From positions 1 to 44,454 of the forward strand of contig JAPEVC010000274.1 in assembly GCA_027946555.1 (NCBI GenBank): a DNA stretch of 44,454 bases. The letters are read 5' to 3'. The DNA comes from Gnomoniopsis sp. IMI 355080 (Eukaryota > Ascomycota > Sordariomycetes > Diaporthales > Gnomoniaceae). The stretch's first letter is position 1. Every line of letters begins with the position of its first letter. The translations under genes were made by a program, and so were the position numbers. The notes below the pieces were generated by a model. It saw nothing but the letters and a program-made list of their open reading frames with translations, was not told the DNA's origin and made no database searches. Of this stretch, positions 10,591-22,926 are shown piece after piece.

Positions 10591-12651
10591 ATGGCGGCCT
10601 CTGAACTTAGGTCTCGGGTGGGCATCATCAAGGAAACAGTCAAGCTTCACGGAGACGAGGCCAAGCATGAACAAACGGACTCTTGGAGTAACAGAGATCT
10701 GATCCCTCTACCACCAGAAAGGCGAACATGGAGTGAGTCTCTTCCTCTCTTCTTCATCCTCTTTTGTAGGAAATTGGCTTGCCCACGACTCAATGCTAAA
10801 CATTTGCCCATGTGCAATGCAGACTGGTTCCTCTATTTTGGATATTGGACTCTTTCATCCCTGAACATTAGTAGCTGGCAGTCGCCAAACACATTCTTGA
10901 CTGAGGGCCTCTCCGTCGCACAGTCCATGGCAGTCATTATCCTGGGCCGCTTGCTAATCACTTTCTTCTCGACCCTCATTGCTTGGTGTGGACTTACCTG
11001 GCACATCGGATTCACCGTGCAGAATCGATTTTCTTGGGGTATGCGTGCGTCGTATATTCCACTCTTGCAGAGAATCTTGCTGAATTTCATCTGGTAAGTC
11101 CTGCAACCTACTTACAATCCTGATAATTTGCCATTCGTGGGCCCATGACTTGTACTGCGCATACATTGCACTTACTAACTACGATGGATCGCCTAGGAAC
11201 GCAATTCAATGCTGGAATGGCGGCCGCCTCGTGGCAATATGCATCACAGCCATCTGGCCATCTTTCACCACTATGCCAGAGTTCCTCCCTGCCAGCTTGA
11301 CCTCAGTCACCACCGGGTACGAGTTCGTAGGCTTCATTGTCTTCTGGACTATCTCCACACCTTTCCTCTTTATCCGCCCGGAGAAATTCAAATGGCCTTT
11401 CCGAGTTACAAGCATGTACTGCTGCGTGGGCATGATCTGCATGATGATCTGGGCACTGGCCACCGCGAAAGGCGTCGGGCCGTTGATGACACAGGGACAG
11501 AACGTTCCCAAGGGATGGAAGAACGCCTCGTGGCTGATGATGGCTGGCATCAACCAGATGGTGGGAGGTATTGCTGCTGGAATTACCAATGGCAGTGACT
11601 TTAGCCGGTACGCCAAGGGCCCAAAACACTATGTTGGCGGAACATTGCTGTCAGCTTGGATCGTGGGCGTGCTGGTGTCCTTCGTCGGTCTGGTCACCAC
11701 ATCTGCTGCGCAGAAGATCTACGGTCAAGTCTATTGGTAAGCTCCATACTAAGCTTAGTCTTGCAACTTGTGACCATGTTATCAATAGCTGACACCTCCA
11801 TCCTGAAAGGAACCCACCTGATCTGTTGATGGTCATGATGGACAGCGGGAACGGCTCGTCAGCAGCTCGCGCCGGAGTGTTCTTCCTCGCATTCGGGTTT
11901 GCACTCACAGCGTGCTTCGAGAACATCTGCGGTAATGCCGTCGCCGGCGGCATCGATCTTGCCGGCCTCTTTCCTCGCTATATTGACATCCGCAGGGGCG
12001 CCCTGATCACTTTCGTGGCCGCCTGGATCTGCCAGCCGTGGCAGCTTGTCAACAGGGCCGCGACCTTTGTCAGCGTCCTGAATTCCTTCTCTGTCTTCTT
12101 GTCTCCCATTATGGGCATTATGGCGACTGATTTCTTCTTGCTGCGGAGGAGAAAGATACGCCTTAGTCATTTGTATCGTACTGCCGATTCATCGTACTGG
12201 TTCTGGCATGGCATCAACTGGAGGGCGATTGTGGCGTGGCCTTGTGGCTGGATTCCCACCATCGGAGGCTTGGTGCTCACAACTTCAGGTAACACAGATG
12301 GGCCGAAAGCGCTTTATCAGCTTTACTATATGGCTTTTCTTATAGGTAAGTCCTGGGTCTCCACGAAACTGTTGCCGTTTTTCCATTAAGAAGTGATGCT
12401 AATCGCTTCTCCTCCCAGGCTTCTTCCTTACTTCAACCATCTTCTTCACCCTCAACAAACTCTTCCCAGTAGCTGGCATGGGCGAGCACGATGAAGTCGA
12501 CATATATGGCACCCTGACCACGGAGGAAACAGCCAAGTGGGGTATCATTCCCAACGAGCAGATGCCCGTCGTCTGGGGAGAGGAGGGTACCGGCAGCACA
12601 ACCCAGGTCAGCGAAAAGCTTGGTACGAAAGGAGAAAGCATCTCGACTTAG
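10591..12651 (+). CDS. NCS1-family nucleobase/hydantoin/allantoin-type permease
   Basis: Five exons, 10591-10732, 10823-11093, 11197-11736, 11810-12345 and 12419-12651, give 573 residues. The protein is strongly hydrophobic with about twelve membrane segments. Family landmarks include WNWFLYFGYW after a charged N-terminal tail, RLLITFFSTLIAWCGLTWHI, NGSDFSRYA, AVAGGIDLAGLFPRYI, and NSFSVFLSPIMGIMATDFF. These fit the fungal Fur branch of NCS1 carriers (allantoin, uracil, uridine and related substrates), which work by cation symport at the plasma membrane. The soluble C-terminus (KLFPVAGMGEHDEVDIYGT onward) is typical of Fur proteins. It shares a promoter with the hydantoinase/DUF917 gene and converges on a P450 gene 72 bp downstream. 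The substrate is inferred to be a hydantoin-like ring from that pairing. Confidence 0.94.
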
Positions 12652-12723
12652 TATTAGAACCGAACAGCACCTGTAAGCTCATAAACAAGGTCGCGAATCA
12701 CGTAGACACGTGAAAAGTCACTC

Positions 12724-14304
12724 TCATCCCTTGCGTGGGAGAACCCTCACCCGAAAACCAACAGGCCTCAGATTAAACCACCCATCCTGCCGACCATCCA
12801 ACTCCCACTCTGGATCCACCGCCTCAAAATCACACTCCCGCACCAACGTAGCCAGCACCGCCATATTGAACTGCCACGCCCAGTGCTTCCCGATACACTC
12901 TCGCTTCCCATTGCCGAACCACTTCTTCACCGCCGCCGGCAGCGCGTCAAAGTCCTCCCCCATCATCCTCTCGGGCCGAAACGCCAGCGGATCCGGCGCA
13001 AACACGGCCGGGTCGCGGTTCACGCCCGCCAGCACAATAATCATGGCCTGGTTGTGCGCGACGCTGTACTTGCCACCGCCTAGGAGCACGGGGGCCGCCT
13101 TGTCCTTGTCCTTGTCGCCGCCAGGTGATTGCGGGATGGGCTCGATGTTGAAGCCTGGTGCTGCGAAGGACAGGCGCAGAGATTCGCGCACGATGCCCTC
13201 CATGTACGGCAATCTGGTCAGATGTGCCGATGTCAGCTTTGTTGTCGTACGCCCGCCATCGTTGCCCTCCCTCGGACTCCCAGGTCCCCTCCACGGTCCC
13301 AGCACTTCATCCAACTCTGCTCGCGCCTTGGTGATGCACCCCGGATTCTTGAGCAAGAAATACACCGCGCTCGCGACCAAACACGGCGCCGTCGAGCTGC
13401 CAATGGGCATGCTGACAATCTCATCTATGACCTGACTCTCGCTCAGCCGCTTGCCCGTCTCCGGATCCGTCCCTTCCAACAGCGCAGCAAGCACGTCCTT
13501 CCTCTCGGTTGGGTTCTGCCGCCGGTGCGCAACCAAGTCGGCGGCATACTCCTCACGCATGACGCGAATCGCAGACTTGAACTTGCTCCCAAAGACAAGC
13601 TTGTTCAACAACCCGGGCCGAGTGGGTCTCTTCATCGCCTCGCTCGTCGAGTCCTCCATCCCGCCAATCATCGGGTGCTCCGCCGCCGCCGTGATGCACC
13701 CCAACTTCTTCCCAAAGAGCGTCAACGTCGTAGCCTCGAGGTTTAATCGATTCAGCTCCTCCATCAACAGCACGCCATCTTTGCGCCCGCCCCCAACCTC
13801 CTCCCCTCCATGGAGCAGCTTCGTAACCAACTCCCCCGTGACATCCACCACCTCCCCGCACCACTCCGCCACTGCATTCGGACGCAGCCGCGGCGCGAGG
13901 ATCCGGTGCGCCACGCCCCAGCTCTCCTCGTCGTTGTACGCCGTGAAGAGCGCATCGTGGACGGCGGCGCGGATCTCGACAATCGGCCCGCCGACGTACT
14001 TGCGGAAGCGCGTCTCGTCGCAGAGCTCGCCCGCGAGGGCGGCAGAGGCCACAAAGACGATGGTTTGGCCGAGCACGGTGATTTGGAAGATCTCCCCGTG
14101 GGTTTCGGCAAGGCGCTGGAGAGAAAGCCAGGTGTTGGAGGGGTTGACTTTGTTCGAGGTGTTGTGTTTATTAGCTGGACTTTTACATGGATGGTGTGTT
14201 GAAGAGGAGAAAACGAGATAAAGAGGAGAGAGCGAAGGTTACAAACCACTGAAAACATTTCCTAGTAGCGGGACGCCAGACGGATGGGGGATTGTTTGGG
14301 ACAT
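12724..14304 (-). CDS. Cytochrome P450, CYP505/BM3-like heme domain without reductase
   Basis: Two exons, 14304-14247 and 14147-12724, with a 99-nt intron, give 493 residues. The short first exon reads MSQTIPHPSGVPLLGNVFS and joins VNPSNTWLSLQRLAET, matching the N-terminus of BM3-type P450s with no membrane anchor. The heme-binding loop is FGNGKRECIG with the cysteine near residue 437. The K-helix ExxR is present (RESLRLSF). The I-helix reads MPIGSSTAPC where relatives have an AGxET-type motif, so the usual acidic residue is a serine. Family CYP505 members usually carry a C-terminal CPR reductase; here the protein stops about 55 residues after the heme cysteine. It would need a separate reductase. 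The substrate is unknown; fatty acids are typical for BM3 relatives. It is tail to tail with the NCS1 gene. Confidence 0.93.
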
Positions 14305-15562
14305 TGTTCTAGTAGTGAATTGCTCGTCGTCTCTTGCGGCTCCTTCAAATGCGTCCAAAACGTATATACGACCTTGGAGCACCCAGAAACGAAAACCGTT
14401 CGTGAGGCCATGGTCCCAACCCAGTAGCTATATTCTCGATCCTGACCAGGCTTGTACGACAAAGCCAGCCATCCCGTACAACCGGTCTAAACACAGCGTT
14501 GTCGCTTGTCTACGTCAACGGCAAGCTGCTGTCTCACTTGTTGGGACGGGGATCGTCCATCCCGAACGGGCCAACGCCGAACGAACGAACGAACATCTTC
14601 TTCACTACGAGTCGGTGTGGCTTTTTTTTCTTCTTTCTCTTCCGACGATCGCCCAAAAGGTTCTGCCAACTTTCTTGTTTGACTGACCCAGCAAAATTCT
14701 GTGCTCTGCCGATGAACGCGGCCTTGCAATCTGTCAAGAGACACAACACACACTCACTCATCCATATATGCAAAGAAGAAAGGAAGGATAGAACTGTCCT
14801 TTTAGCGACATGTGAGCAACCAAAGATACTTTCCAAGGAAAGGAGTACAACACCCCGCTCCTTGTACTGTAAGCCACGGCGTAGTGCAGCTCAAATTCCA
14901 AGACACAAGGCGGCCGGCGGCCCTTCTTGGCCCGAGACACAAACCGGCGCCGTTTTGTGCCTATCGAGCAACGATCATCAAGCACTCTCCGATCTTTGCT
15001 TCCTTTAGATTCTCACCTTCAACTTAACCTTGTCCGGGGACCTCGTCTCAGTATCAGTACCCTCTACCAAGTGGATCTAGGAATATATAGTTTGCCTCGA
15101 TAAGCATTTGTTCATCTTCATTAGGTTTATGCAGGTATGTAGATCCCCCCCTCGTCTCCCCTTCCCAGAGCCTACCCAATCGATCGCTCTCACAAACAAG
15201 AACAAAAAGCCCATCCCGATGCCATGCTCGCTAAACCATCACTTTTCGGAGTGTAAAAGTACAAGACAACAAGAGAGAAAAAAATACAGGCCCGGCTTTC
15301 CTCTTTTACTTTGTCCCGATTGGCGTTCATGTTAAGACAGACAGAGAAGCTGGTGGGTATCAAGAAGCTACAGAAAAGAAAAAAGAATAGCGGAGGAAGA
15401 GGGAAAAACGAAGACCTTAGAGTAGGCCAAAAATCATCGCCTCGCTGGAAGTGGTAACATTGAAAAGCCGAAGCACATGTCCTCACAATGGCGGCGACCT
15501 CCACAGAGCAAAGGGTAATAAAAGCAAGGCCCCTCTCTCTTCTGCGGCGACACGCCGAAGAC
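14305..15562. other. Intergenic region between the P450 and Sec7 genes
   Basis: It contains the P450 promoter side and the 3' flank of the Sec7 gene. A GAAC tetranucleotide repeat lies at 14577-14593. Open frames here are short, overlap on both strands and show no family features. Confidence 0.5.
14577..14593. repeat. Short (CGAA)n tetranucleotide repeat
   Basis: Four tandem copies of the CGAA/GAAC unit lie in non-coding DNA. Confidence 0.8.
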
Positions 15563-18500
15563 TCACGGCCTCAGCGTCATTTCGCCTTCCTCCTCTTCCA
15601 CTGCACCACGACTCATAACCCGACCACGTTCCCGCTCTTCCTCCCCATCCAACGCATCATCGTATTCCTCGCCGTCGGAGCTCAATGCGTCAGCCGCATC
15701 AAGACTTCCCATCGCAGCTCGCCGAGCAACATCCCGCTCCCGATAAATCTCCCCCTTCCTCGCGTCAGCGAGTTGCAGCACATCCGTGTACGTACGGAAC
15801 TTGACAATCTCCCGCAGTAGATATGCGCTCCTGCGTTCCCAATTGGCCATGGCTTTCTGCGCATTGCTGCCGCGTGGTGTGAACGCGAGAAGCATGGGAC
15901 TGCGTAGCGAATTGTGCTGTTGGAGGTCCTCCTCAATCGACTTGACGTAGTTGAGCAGGATCCGGAGCTGCTCTTGCTCCGAAGCGTTGGAGGGGCGCAT
16001 GGACTGCGTAGGGGCGCGCCATTCGGCGATGGTGACAATGTCGCCGGGGAGCTTATTGGAACCGCCTAAAACGCCGGCCGTGCGCGGATTGGACGAGCCA
16101 AAGTCGAAGGAACTGACAGAGCGGAAGCTGCTGTTTCGTGAGTGCATGCTGGATCTGGTAGCAGCGACACTACCACTACGCTGCCTTCCAGCTGGCCCAG
16201 TTGTTCCGGTGACATTGGACGTGCTACTCTCATTGATGGCGGTTATGAGCGCGTTGTTGATGATTGCATCACTCCAGCCATACTCGACATTAGAGACTCC
16301 ACCCACAAGAGGGTGAGTGCTAAGCCTCGCACTCCAGTAATTCGCAGTGGTGACAAATTCATTGCAAATCTCCGGTGTGCCAACGTGGAAGAGATGCACG
16401 GCTCCAGTAGGCAGGGATAGAGCCCACACATGAGGACGTTGCTTCGAATATCCAGGAGGCGGAAGCGCAGATGCCAAGCAGAGACGCAGATTCCAGGTGC
16501 CAAGGGTCGTCGCGTTTTCTTGCCAGTTTCCGCCACCGACCACCCCGCCCTTCTTTGCAGCATTGCGGCCGCGTCTCCCCATCGATTTGTTCGGCGTAAA
16601 AGAGAAAATACTAACATTGCCCTTCTGGACAACGCAAAAGACCTCCACCCAGTTACGATCCTTGGCCTTTCTATCCACGCCATCCAAGTGGTGCTTGTGC
16701 ATGACAATGCCCTCCTTGACCCAAGGCGGGCCGGCAAGCTCGAGGGACTCATCATCCAACAGCTGCGATGTCTTCAATTCGTCACTGACAAGCGAGGGAA
16801 CGCTGCCTCGCGGATCTTCGCGGATGATGGCCTGACTCAAAGCATTGGCAAATCCAATCGATTGCTGGTAGTCGCCACGAGGAAAGCGTGAGCCGAATGA
16901 GTCCATGGACATTGACGTGTGGGTTCTACCCAAGGAAGCGCGGCTCCACGTCGCAACCGAGTCGACAGGGCTCCACATGGACTGGCCGTCATCAAAGCTC
17001 GTTCTGCTGGAAGAGAACCCTGCACTGCCGAAGCCACGAGGTCTCGACCGGCTCTTAGATGCCCACCTGGAATTGCCTGCCAACATGGAATCCGGACCAC
17101 GCCCACGCGTAGAAGGGTTCTCTGACGCCGCCTTACTGAGCACGCTCGGAGAACGCTTCAGCATGCCAATTACAGACAGACCTCCAGCGGAGTGTACCTG
17201 TTCTGTGCCCTGCTCCGCACCAAATAGGGGAAGACGTTCATCCCGGATGGAATTGTAGATTTCCTTCAACACAATCTCCATTTGAGACTCCCATGCCTTG
17301 AGAGAGCCTTCGAATGGAGCCTTGACTAAAGGACCGCAGTCGTCGAGCTCGGTGGGTGCGTCGCCAAGCGCAGAACCAGCCCTTCCAGGAAGTCTTATGA
17401 ATGAATTGCGGAAACTGCCCTTTTCGGGTTCAACCGAGTTCCGTGCATCGTCAAAGCCTTTGCCAGGTAAGATACTTGGTCGATCGAAAGCCTCTGGTGC
17501 AGAATCGACAGCGGCTCGTCGAACGGTACCCATGGTGTTCTTGACGAACTGACTGCGGGTCATTTTCGATTCGATATCGGCCATGTGCAGATCGGTATTC
17601 AGCAGCATGATAGAATAGCAGATTGTGTGGATGACATCTGTAATGTTGTTAGCAGCTTCCTACGTTAGAAAATAGCAATGGTATACTTGCCGGTAGACTT
17701 GAACCCATGATTCGGATTGCAGTCAACCCATCGTCGAGAAAACTTCACCAGGATTCGATCCACCTGCTGCGTTTCTGCCCTGAGCACGAGCCTATTGCAC
17801 ACCTCCCTCAGACATGTGACAATGTTCTTGTTGGTGAAATCGTAAAGATCCATGTACGCCTTAAGAGTGCGCTGCCTGATCGGCCCTTCCTCGCCCATCC
17901 ACGATGCAGCCTTCTCTTTAGGTATAAAGTCCTCGCTACCATCGTAGATCCCCTGCGCCTTCGCACGATCATCTTCGGTCGGATCGCCGACAATAAACGA
18001 GTCAGGCTCGTCGAGAGGATGTTCGGGCTTGGTGGTCGGGGTCTTCAGGTCAGAATCTTCGATCTTCAGGCTCGGGATGCTTGCTGCAGAAATGCGTGTC
18101 TTCAAATCTGGGCCGGTTCTGGCGCCCTCGATCGGTAATTGTAGGCTGGACGGACGGTCTGTCGCCTCGGTGCTCATGCTATCCTGCGTCAATCGATCCA
18201 GCTTCTTGTCTCTTACAGTGATGTTCGACGACGGCGAAGCCAGGGACAGGTTGGTTTGAATGGGAGCCAACACTACGCGACCATTGACATCCGATATGCT
18301 TGATCGATCTTGCGTAGCTGACTGCGAATCGCGCTTTTTGATCCACTGTGGACTGCCCTCGCTGTCACTGTTATCGTGTAAGAAAGAGCCAGTACGCTCG
18401 TAGTCACGAGGTGGCTTGCGAAGATCCCGTGTTGGCGTCGACGGCCTTCGTGTTTCGGCCAGAGGGCTTTTGTCCTTCTTGATCTTTTGTTCCGACCTGA

Positions 18501-21129
18501 CTGATCGTATGGTCGCTCTCGGATCCGGATCGTAGTCGGGTGAGAAGCTCCGAGGTTGTCCGTCGCCACTATGATTGATTTCCTCCATAGCGGAATGGTA
18601 GGATGACAGGGTGTGTCCATCCTGTGGTGACGGAATTGCCGGAGATGTTGCTGACTGCGTACTATTCAAATAAGGGTCCATTGCCTTTCGTAGGCTTGTG
18701 ACGGGGCTAGGTGCCGGGCCGCGAGGCGTCAGGAGCTCGAGTCGCTTCGGTGCAGGCGGCAGTTCGGCCGGTGGCATGATCATCGGAGGAAGGACAGGCG
18801 GCAGAGGAGGAAGTTCGGCGTTGACAGAGACTGACTTCTTGCGGCGCCGGAAAAAGCCCGACGGCTTTTTCTGAAGGCCATGAGACGAATTCGTTTGTCG
18901 TGAGGGCGGGTTACTGGCGGATTTGGTGGGCTGCACTGGTGATGCATTGACTGATGGGGTTTGTTGAGCGGAAGCGATGTTATTGGTGCTACTACTCATG
19001 GCTCTGTTGACAGTTACTGGAGACTGGATGGCTGAGTCCGTCGGAGACGATATCGAAGCAGTTTGATCAAGACTGCCTTTGGAAGCGCCTCCAAACATGC
19101 GACGAAAGAAACCATGTTTCTCCTTTGGTTGCGAGACGGCGGAGGTCGGAGGAGCCACGTGCACGGGCTCTTTGTCTTTGGCTTTCTCATAACCAATATG
19201 CGGCGCAGGTGCGGAGTCAATCAACTCTAGATCTGCAACAGGAAACGAACCGGGTATTGGGGGAGGGGGAGAAGTAAGTTCACGCTCATGTGTATTAGTA
19301 AACCTCGTCGAGTGGTGTGATTGCCGAGTCGCGGTACTGCGCGCGGACTTGTTGCTTCGTTTTCGCTCGAGGGGATTGAGATTGACGGATCGCACGGGCG
19401 ACAGGGGCTCGCCCATAGGCGCAGACCGACCAAAAGATGGCATGGACGGCATGTTGGACAATTGACGACGTGGACCGGCCGGGACTGTCGGTGTGGGTGC
19501 AGCATCGTCCATATAGTCTTCCAATTGAGCAGCATAGGGATTGAAGGTGGAGTTGGCGAACTCTATATTCCATGGCTGGCGGTGCTGGTGCTGCTGCGGG
19601 TGCGGCTCGGCTGGCTGCGTGCCAAACGAGTCGTTGCGGCGTGCCAGCTCCAGACTCGTGGAACGCTTGGGAATTGCGGTACCGTGGGCCCATCGCTGAC
19701 TGCCAAGGACACTTGCATAGCCAGTCCCGTCCATGCTGCTCGTACTGCTGCTTTTGCTCCCCCGTCCCCCTCTCGAGTGTAACCCGCGCTTTCCTACCGT
19801 GCCGTGGGCAGTGCGTTGATTGGACTTGTCGCGCATGCTGTCGAGTCGGCCTAGGTGGGTCGAGTGAAAGCCGGCAGTGGAGGAGCTGTTGCTTCTGCGT
19901 CTTCGCGACACGCTGGGGCCCACGCGGTTCGCCTCGTCGGCTGTCTCGTAGTCTGAACTGTATGAATATTCGTGTGTCCGACCGCCGGTGCGAGCGGGCT
20001 TGGAGGAGGATGACACACTTATCATAGTTTTACTGGGCGCGGCGCCCCCTCGTGCAGCGCTGGCTGCGTCCTCGTAGTAGTAGGTCGGTCCGGCGAAACC
20101 AGACATGGCTCTGGTCTCGCCGCCGGCTTGTGCACAATTCACTTGACCCATGCTGAATTGGTCGAGGGACAGAAGCATGTTCCCCAGGAGCGAGTCCCGG
20201 GTGACATTGCGGGGGGAGAGGGACAAGTCGTGCGAGTCTCGAATGGCGCCCTGGGAGGGAGGAGGCGTGCGGGAGTCTCGTCGAAGTCGGGAGTCAAAGT
20301 GTTCGAAGGGGTCGAATGGGGGCTCGGAGGAGGAGGGACTTAAGTCATTTTCTCTGGACATATTATCGAATGAGGAGAAAGTATCGAGGAAAGTTTGGTG
20401 GTCGGGCGGATCTGTGTCCCAATAGGTTTCTTGACCTGGGCTTCGATCCGATCTGCTGAGTCGCGGTGCCGGAGCGCCTGCATCCCTCTCGTGCGCAGCG
20501 CTGAAGCACCGGGCAGTAACCTTGTTCCTTGGCGGGCTGTCCGATCCTGATGATGAGGAGGAGGATCGACGGACCGCGAAAGGTTTATTTTGGAGATGTT
20601 GGTGTTGCTGTTCTAGTTGCTGCAGCAGCTGCGGCTGCTGTTGTTGCTGTTGGTAGTGTTGTGAAACGCGAGAAGAGGAGGACTGTGGCGCGGGATGTGC
20701 GTGGCCGTGTGCGTGGTTGCGACGGTGAGAGTGCTGGTGCTGGTGGTGTTTGAGGGAGGAGGGCGAAGCGCAAATGGGCGACTTCGCACTCCTCAAACTT
20801 CGCTGGGAGGACTTGACGGGGATGGTCGGGGATTGGGATTGGACAACGTGGACCTGGGATAGCGACTGGGCCTGAACCTGGGCGTATGCGGTGTGACTGT
20901 GGCTTGTGGCGCCTGTTGTTGGAGGAGGAGGGGATAAGGGCGTTGCGAGTGCCGGGTAGTCGTCATAGTCGGGCGACGTGGAATAGTCGTTGGCGTCGAA
21001 GACGTTGATACTAAGCTTGGCCTTGTTCCGGTGGTGCTTGGGGGCAATGTCCCTTGGCTCTGTGCGGTTGGGGTTGCCGCTGCCGCTGTGTTCGCTGTGC
21101 CCGCTATGCTGGTATTCGGAGGGACGCAT
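15563..21129 (-). CDS. Sec7-PH domain Arf guanine nucleotide exchange factor
   Basis: Two exons, 21129-17691 and 17637-15563, give 1837 residues. The intron uses a GC donor (CCG|GCAAGT) and is the only join that yields the conserved GFKSTDVIHTICYSIMLLNT. I start at 21129 (MRPSEYQHSG); an in-frame ATG at 21342 would add 71 residues of unlikely sequence. The first 1050 residues are low complexity: His/Gln tracts near 180-250, then Ser/Pro-rich, basic patches. The Sec7 domain spans about 1055-1185 and keeps the catalytic glutamate in RAETQQVDRIL and the NPNHGF and LLNTDLH motifs. A PH domain follows at about 1445-1590 (WVKEGIVMHKHHLDG, RNWVEVFCVVQKGNVSIFSF). A helical region and an acidic tail end the protein. 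The layout matches fungal Arf GEFs of the Syt1/Sec73 type, which act on Arf/Arl GTPases in Golgi and endosomal traffic. Confidence 0.94.
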
Positions 21130-21393
21130 GGTTGCTGCCGCCTGTGCTGGACGCGCCAAAGCCAAAAGAAGCCCAGAAACCAAGAAGCGAAAGCTTACTA
21201 GGCCCGTATAATACCTCCTACCCAAGAGGGTAAAAATCGAAACCTTGCTCCTCGCGTGGTGCAGCAGTGGCGTGCTGGCGTGCAGTGAGACCCTGTGCCC
21301 TGTGCCTTGTGCCTTGTGCCTGAAGAAACCTTGGAAAGCCAAAGCGTGTACCTGATCGGGCTGCCCAGGTCCGGCTAATCCTGGCCAGAATTG

Positions 21394-21418
21394 CCTACCT
21401 GCCTAGGTACCTAGGTAA
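21394..21418. repeat. CCTAGGTA palindromic repeat
   Basis: Adjacent copies of CCTAGGTA sit upstream of the Sec7 gene. Confidence 0.85.
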
Positions 21419-22100
21419 TCAAGCTCCAAGCTCCCGCGGCCAAAGAGAAACACCAGCAGTGAGCACGCCAATATGTGCGGAGAGGGAGAAATGCCCAGGA
21501 AGGCCAATTGTTTCGGGATAAACTTGAGGGTAGCGAGAACGGGGTAATTGACAACGAGGGACGGGGGGCCGAGGCATGAGATTGACGTTGCAGCTTGGCA
21601 ACATCAAGTGGGTATCACTCGCGCCTGTGTGTGTGCATGTGTGTGTGCATATGTGCGAGAAATGATCAATCGTCCTCGTGTCGTCTTCTTCCGTCACCCG
21701 GTATTGCGTACAGTGCCAGAGTGCCTGCGTTGGTACGTCCGTAGAGAAAGTTGACGATGGCCTATCCTAGTAAGCCGGCTGGTAGGGGGGAGGGAAGATC
21801 GACGTCGATGTTCACGTGCACCTACCTGGAAGAGATCCGAAGGACTGAAGGGGATCAAGATGGACTCCCGCATTGACTTGTTTCGTTCCAGCTCTGCTTT
21901 GGGAGATGATGGCGCAAAATAGCATACCTTCGTAGTACAAGTATACAGTCAACTGTTGCTCTGCCACGTCCGTTCTCCTGGTACCAATCGCACTTGATCC
22001 AAGTGGCTGAGCTGTGCGCGATCCGGCCTGTGCTCTGCAGATGTCGAGCTCGAGCTTATCGCCTCCTAGGTGTTCGTGTATTCATGTGTTCATGACCCTG

Positions 22101-22136
22101 GTCTGTCTGTCTGTCAGTCAGTCAGTCAGTCAGTCA
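22101..22136. repeat. Tetranucleotide microsatellite (CTGT)n followed by (CAGT)n
   Basis: About three CTGT units pass directly into five CAGT units. The switch from one unit to the other suggests slippage plus a point change. Confidence 0.9.
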
Positions 22137-22224
22137 TTCACGTGCGAGTCTTTCCAGCAGAAGGCGTGTCAAGTGTCTGTGCGACGCGGGTCACCGAACA
22201 TTGTGTGTGTCGAGTAATTCTGTG

Positions 22225-22245
22225 TCGTGTATCGTGTATCGTGTA
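22225..22245. repeat. Three tandem TCGTGTA heptamers
   Basis: Three perfect copies of the seven-base unit are visible in non-coding DNA. Confidence 0.9.
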
Positions 22246-22916
22246 TCTATAGCACACCGAGGTACTGTCCATACATGTGTCAACTACTGGTACTGCATTA
22301 TTACGCCCGATATCTACATAGCAATATCGGACCCCAAGTAAGGTTTCTATCGGTTCTCGTTTCCACTTGCTCTTACACTTTGCTGGTTTTCTCCACCTCG
22401 GCATGTTGCATCCACGCTGACCGCTGAGGACAGGATGCCACACTTGGTGCTTCCAATAAGTTCTCGGGCGGTCCCACCTCGAGTCTAGCGCCGATCGCCT
22501 CGTGGGAACATCCAGGGCAGCCAGGGCTGGGCGGGTCCCAATAGGGCCATTCCAGGTATCTAGCAGGGATTCTCCCTTTCCATACGCAGGAAATCAGACA
22601 GGGGGTTGCTCCATTCCGTCTGAGTATACGCTCTAGGTAATTTGAGTCCTCGACACAGGGCCCTCCACCTCCGGAAATTTAAAGTGCCCATCATGGTAAC
22701 TGCAACTCCCACATCTACTACCTGCGCTATCAGGCCGTCAGGGTACCCAATTGCGGTAATTTGATGCAGGCTGATGTGATTTCTAGGCACCTGATGCATA
22801 CTGCCCAACACCACCGCCCATCTCTCCGTTTCGTCTCTGCCGGGACAAACCGACAGAATGTTGCTGTTCACGATACACGACCGACAATGATTTGCGCAGG
22901 AGAAGTGATATGCTCT

Positions 22917-22926
22917 CCCCCCCCCC
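22917..22926. repeat. Poly-C run of ten
   Basis: Ten consecutive C residues precede ACAGG. Run length may be affected by sequencing error. Confidence 0.8.

Noticed and set aside
12710..13435. 241-codon plus-strand open frame
   Set aside because: Antisense to the P450 heme and K-helix region; Ser/Pro-rich composition typical of a shadow frame.
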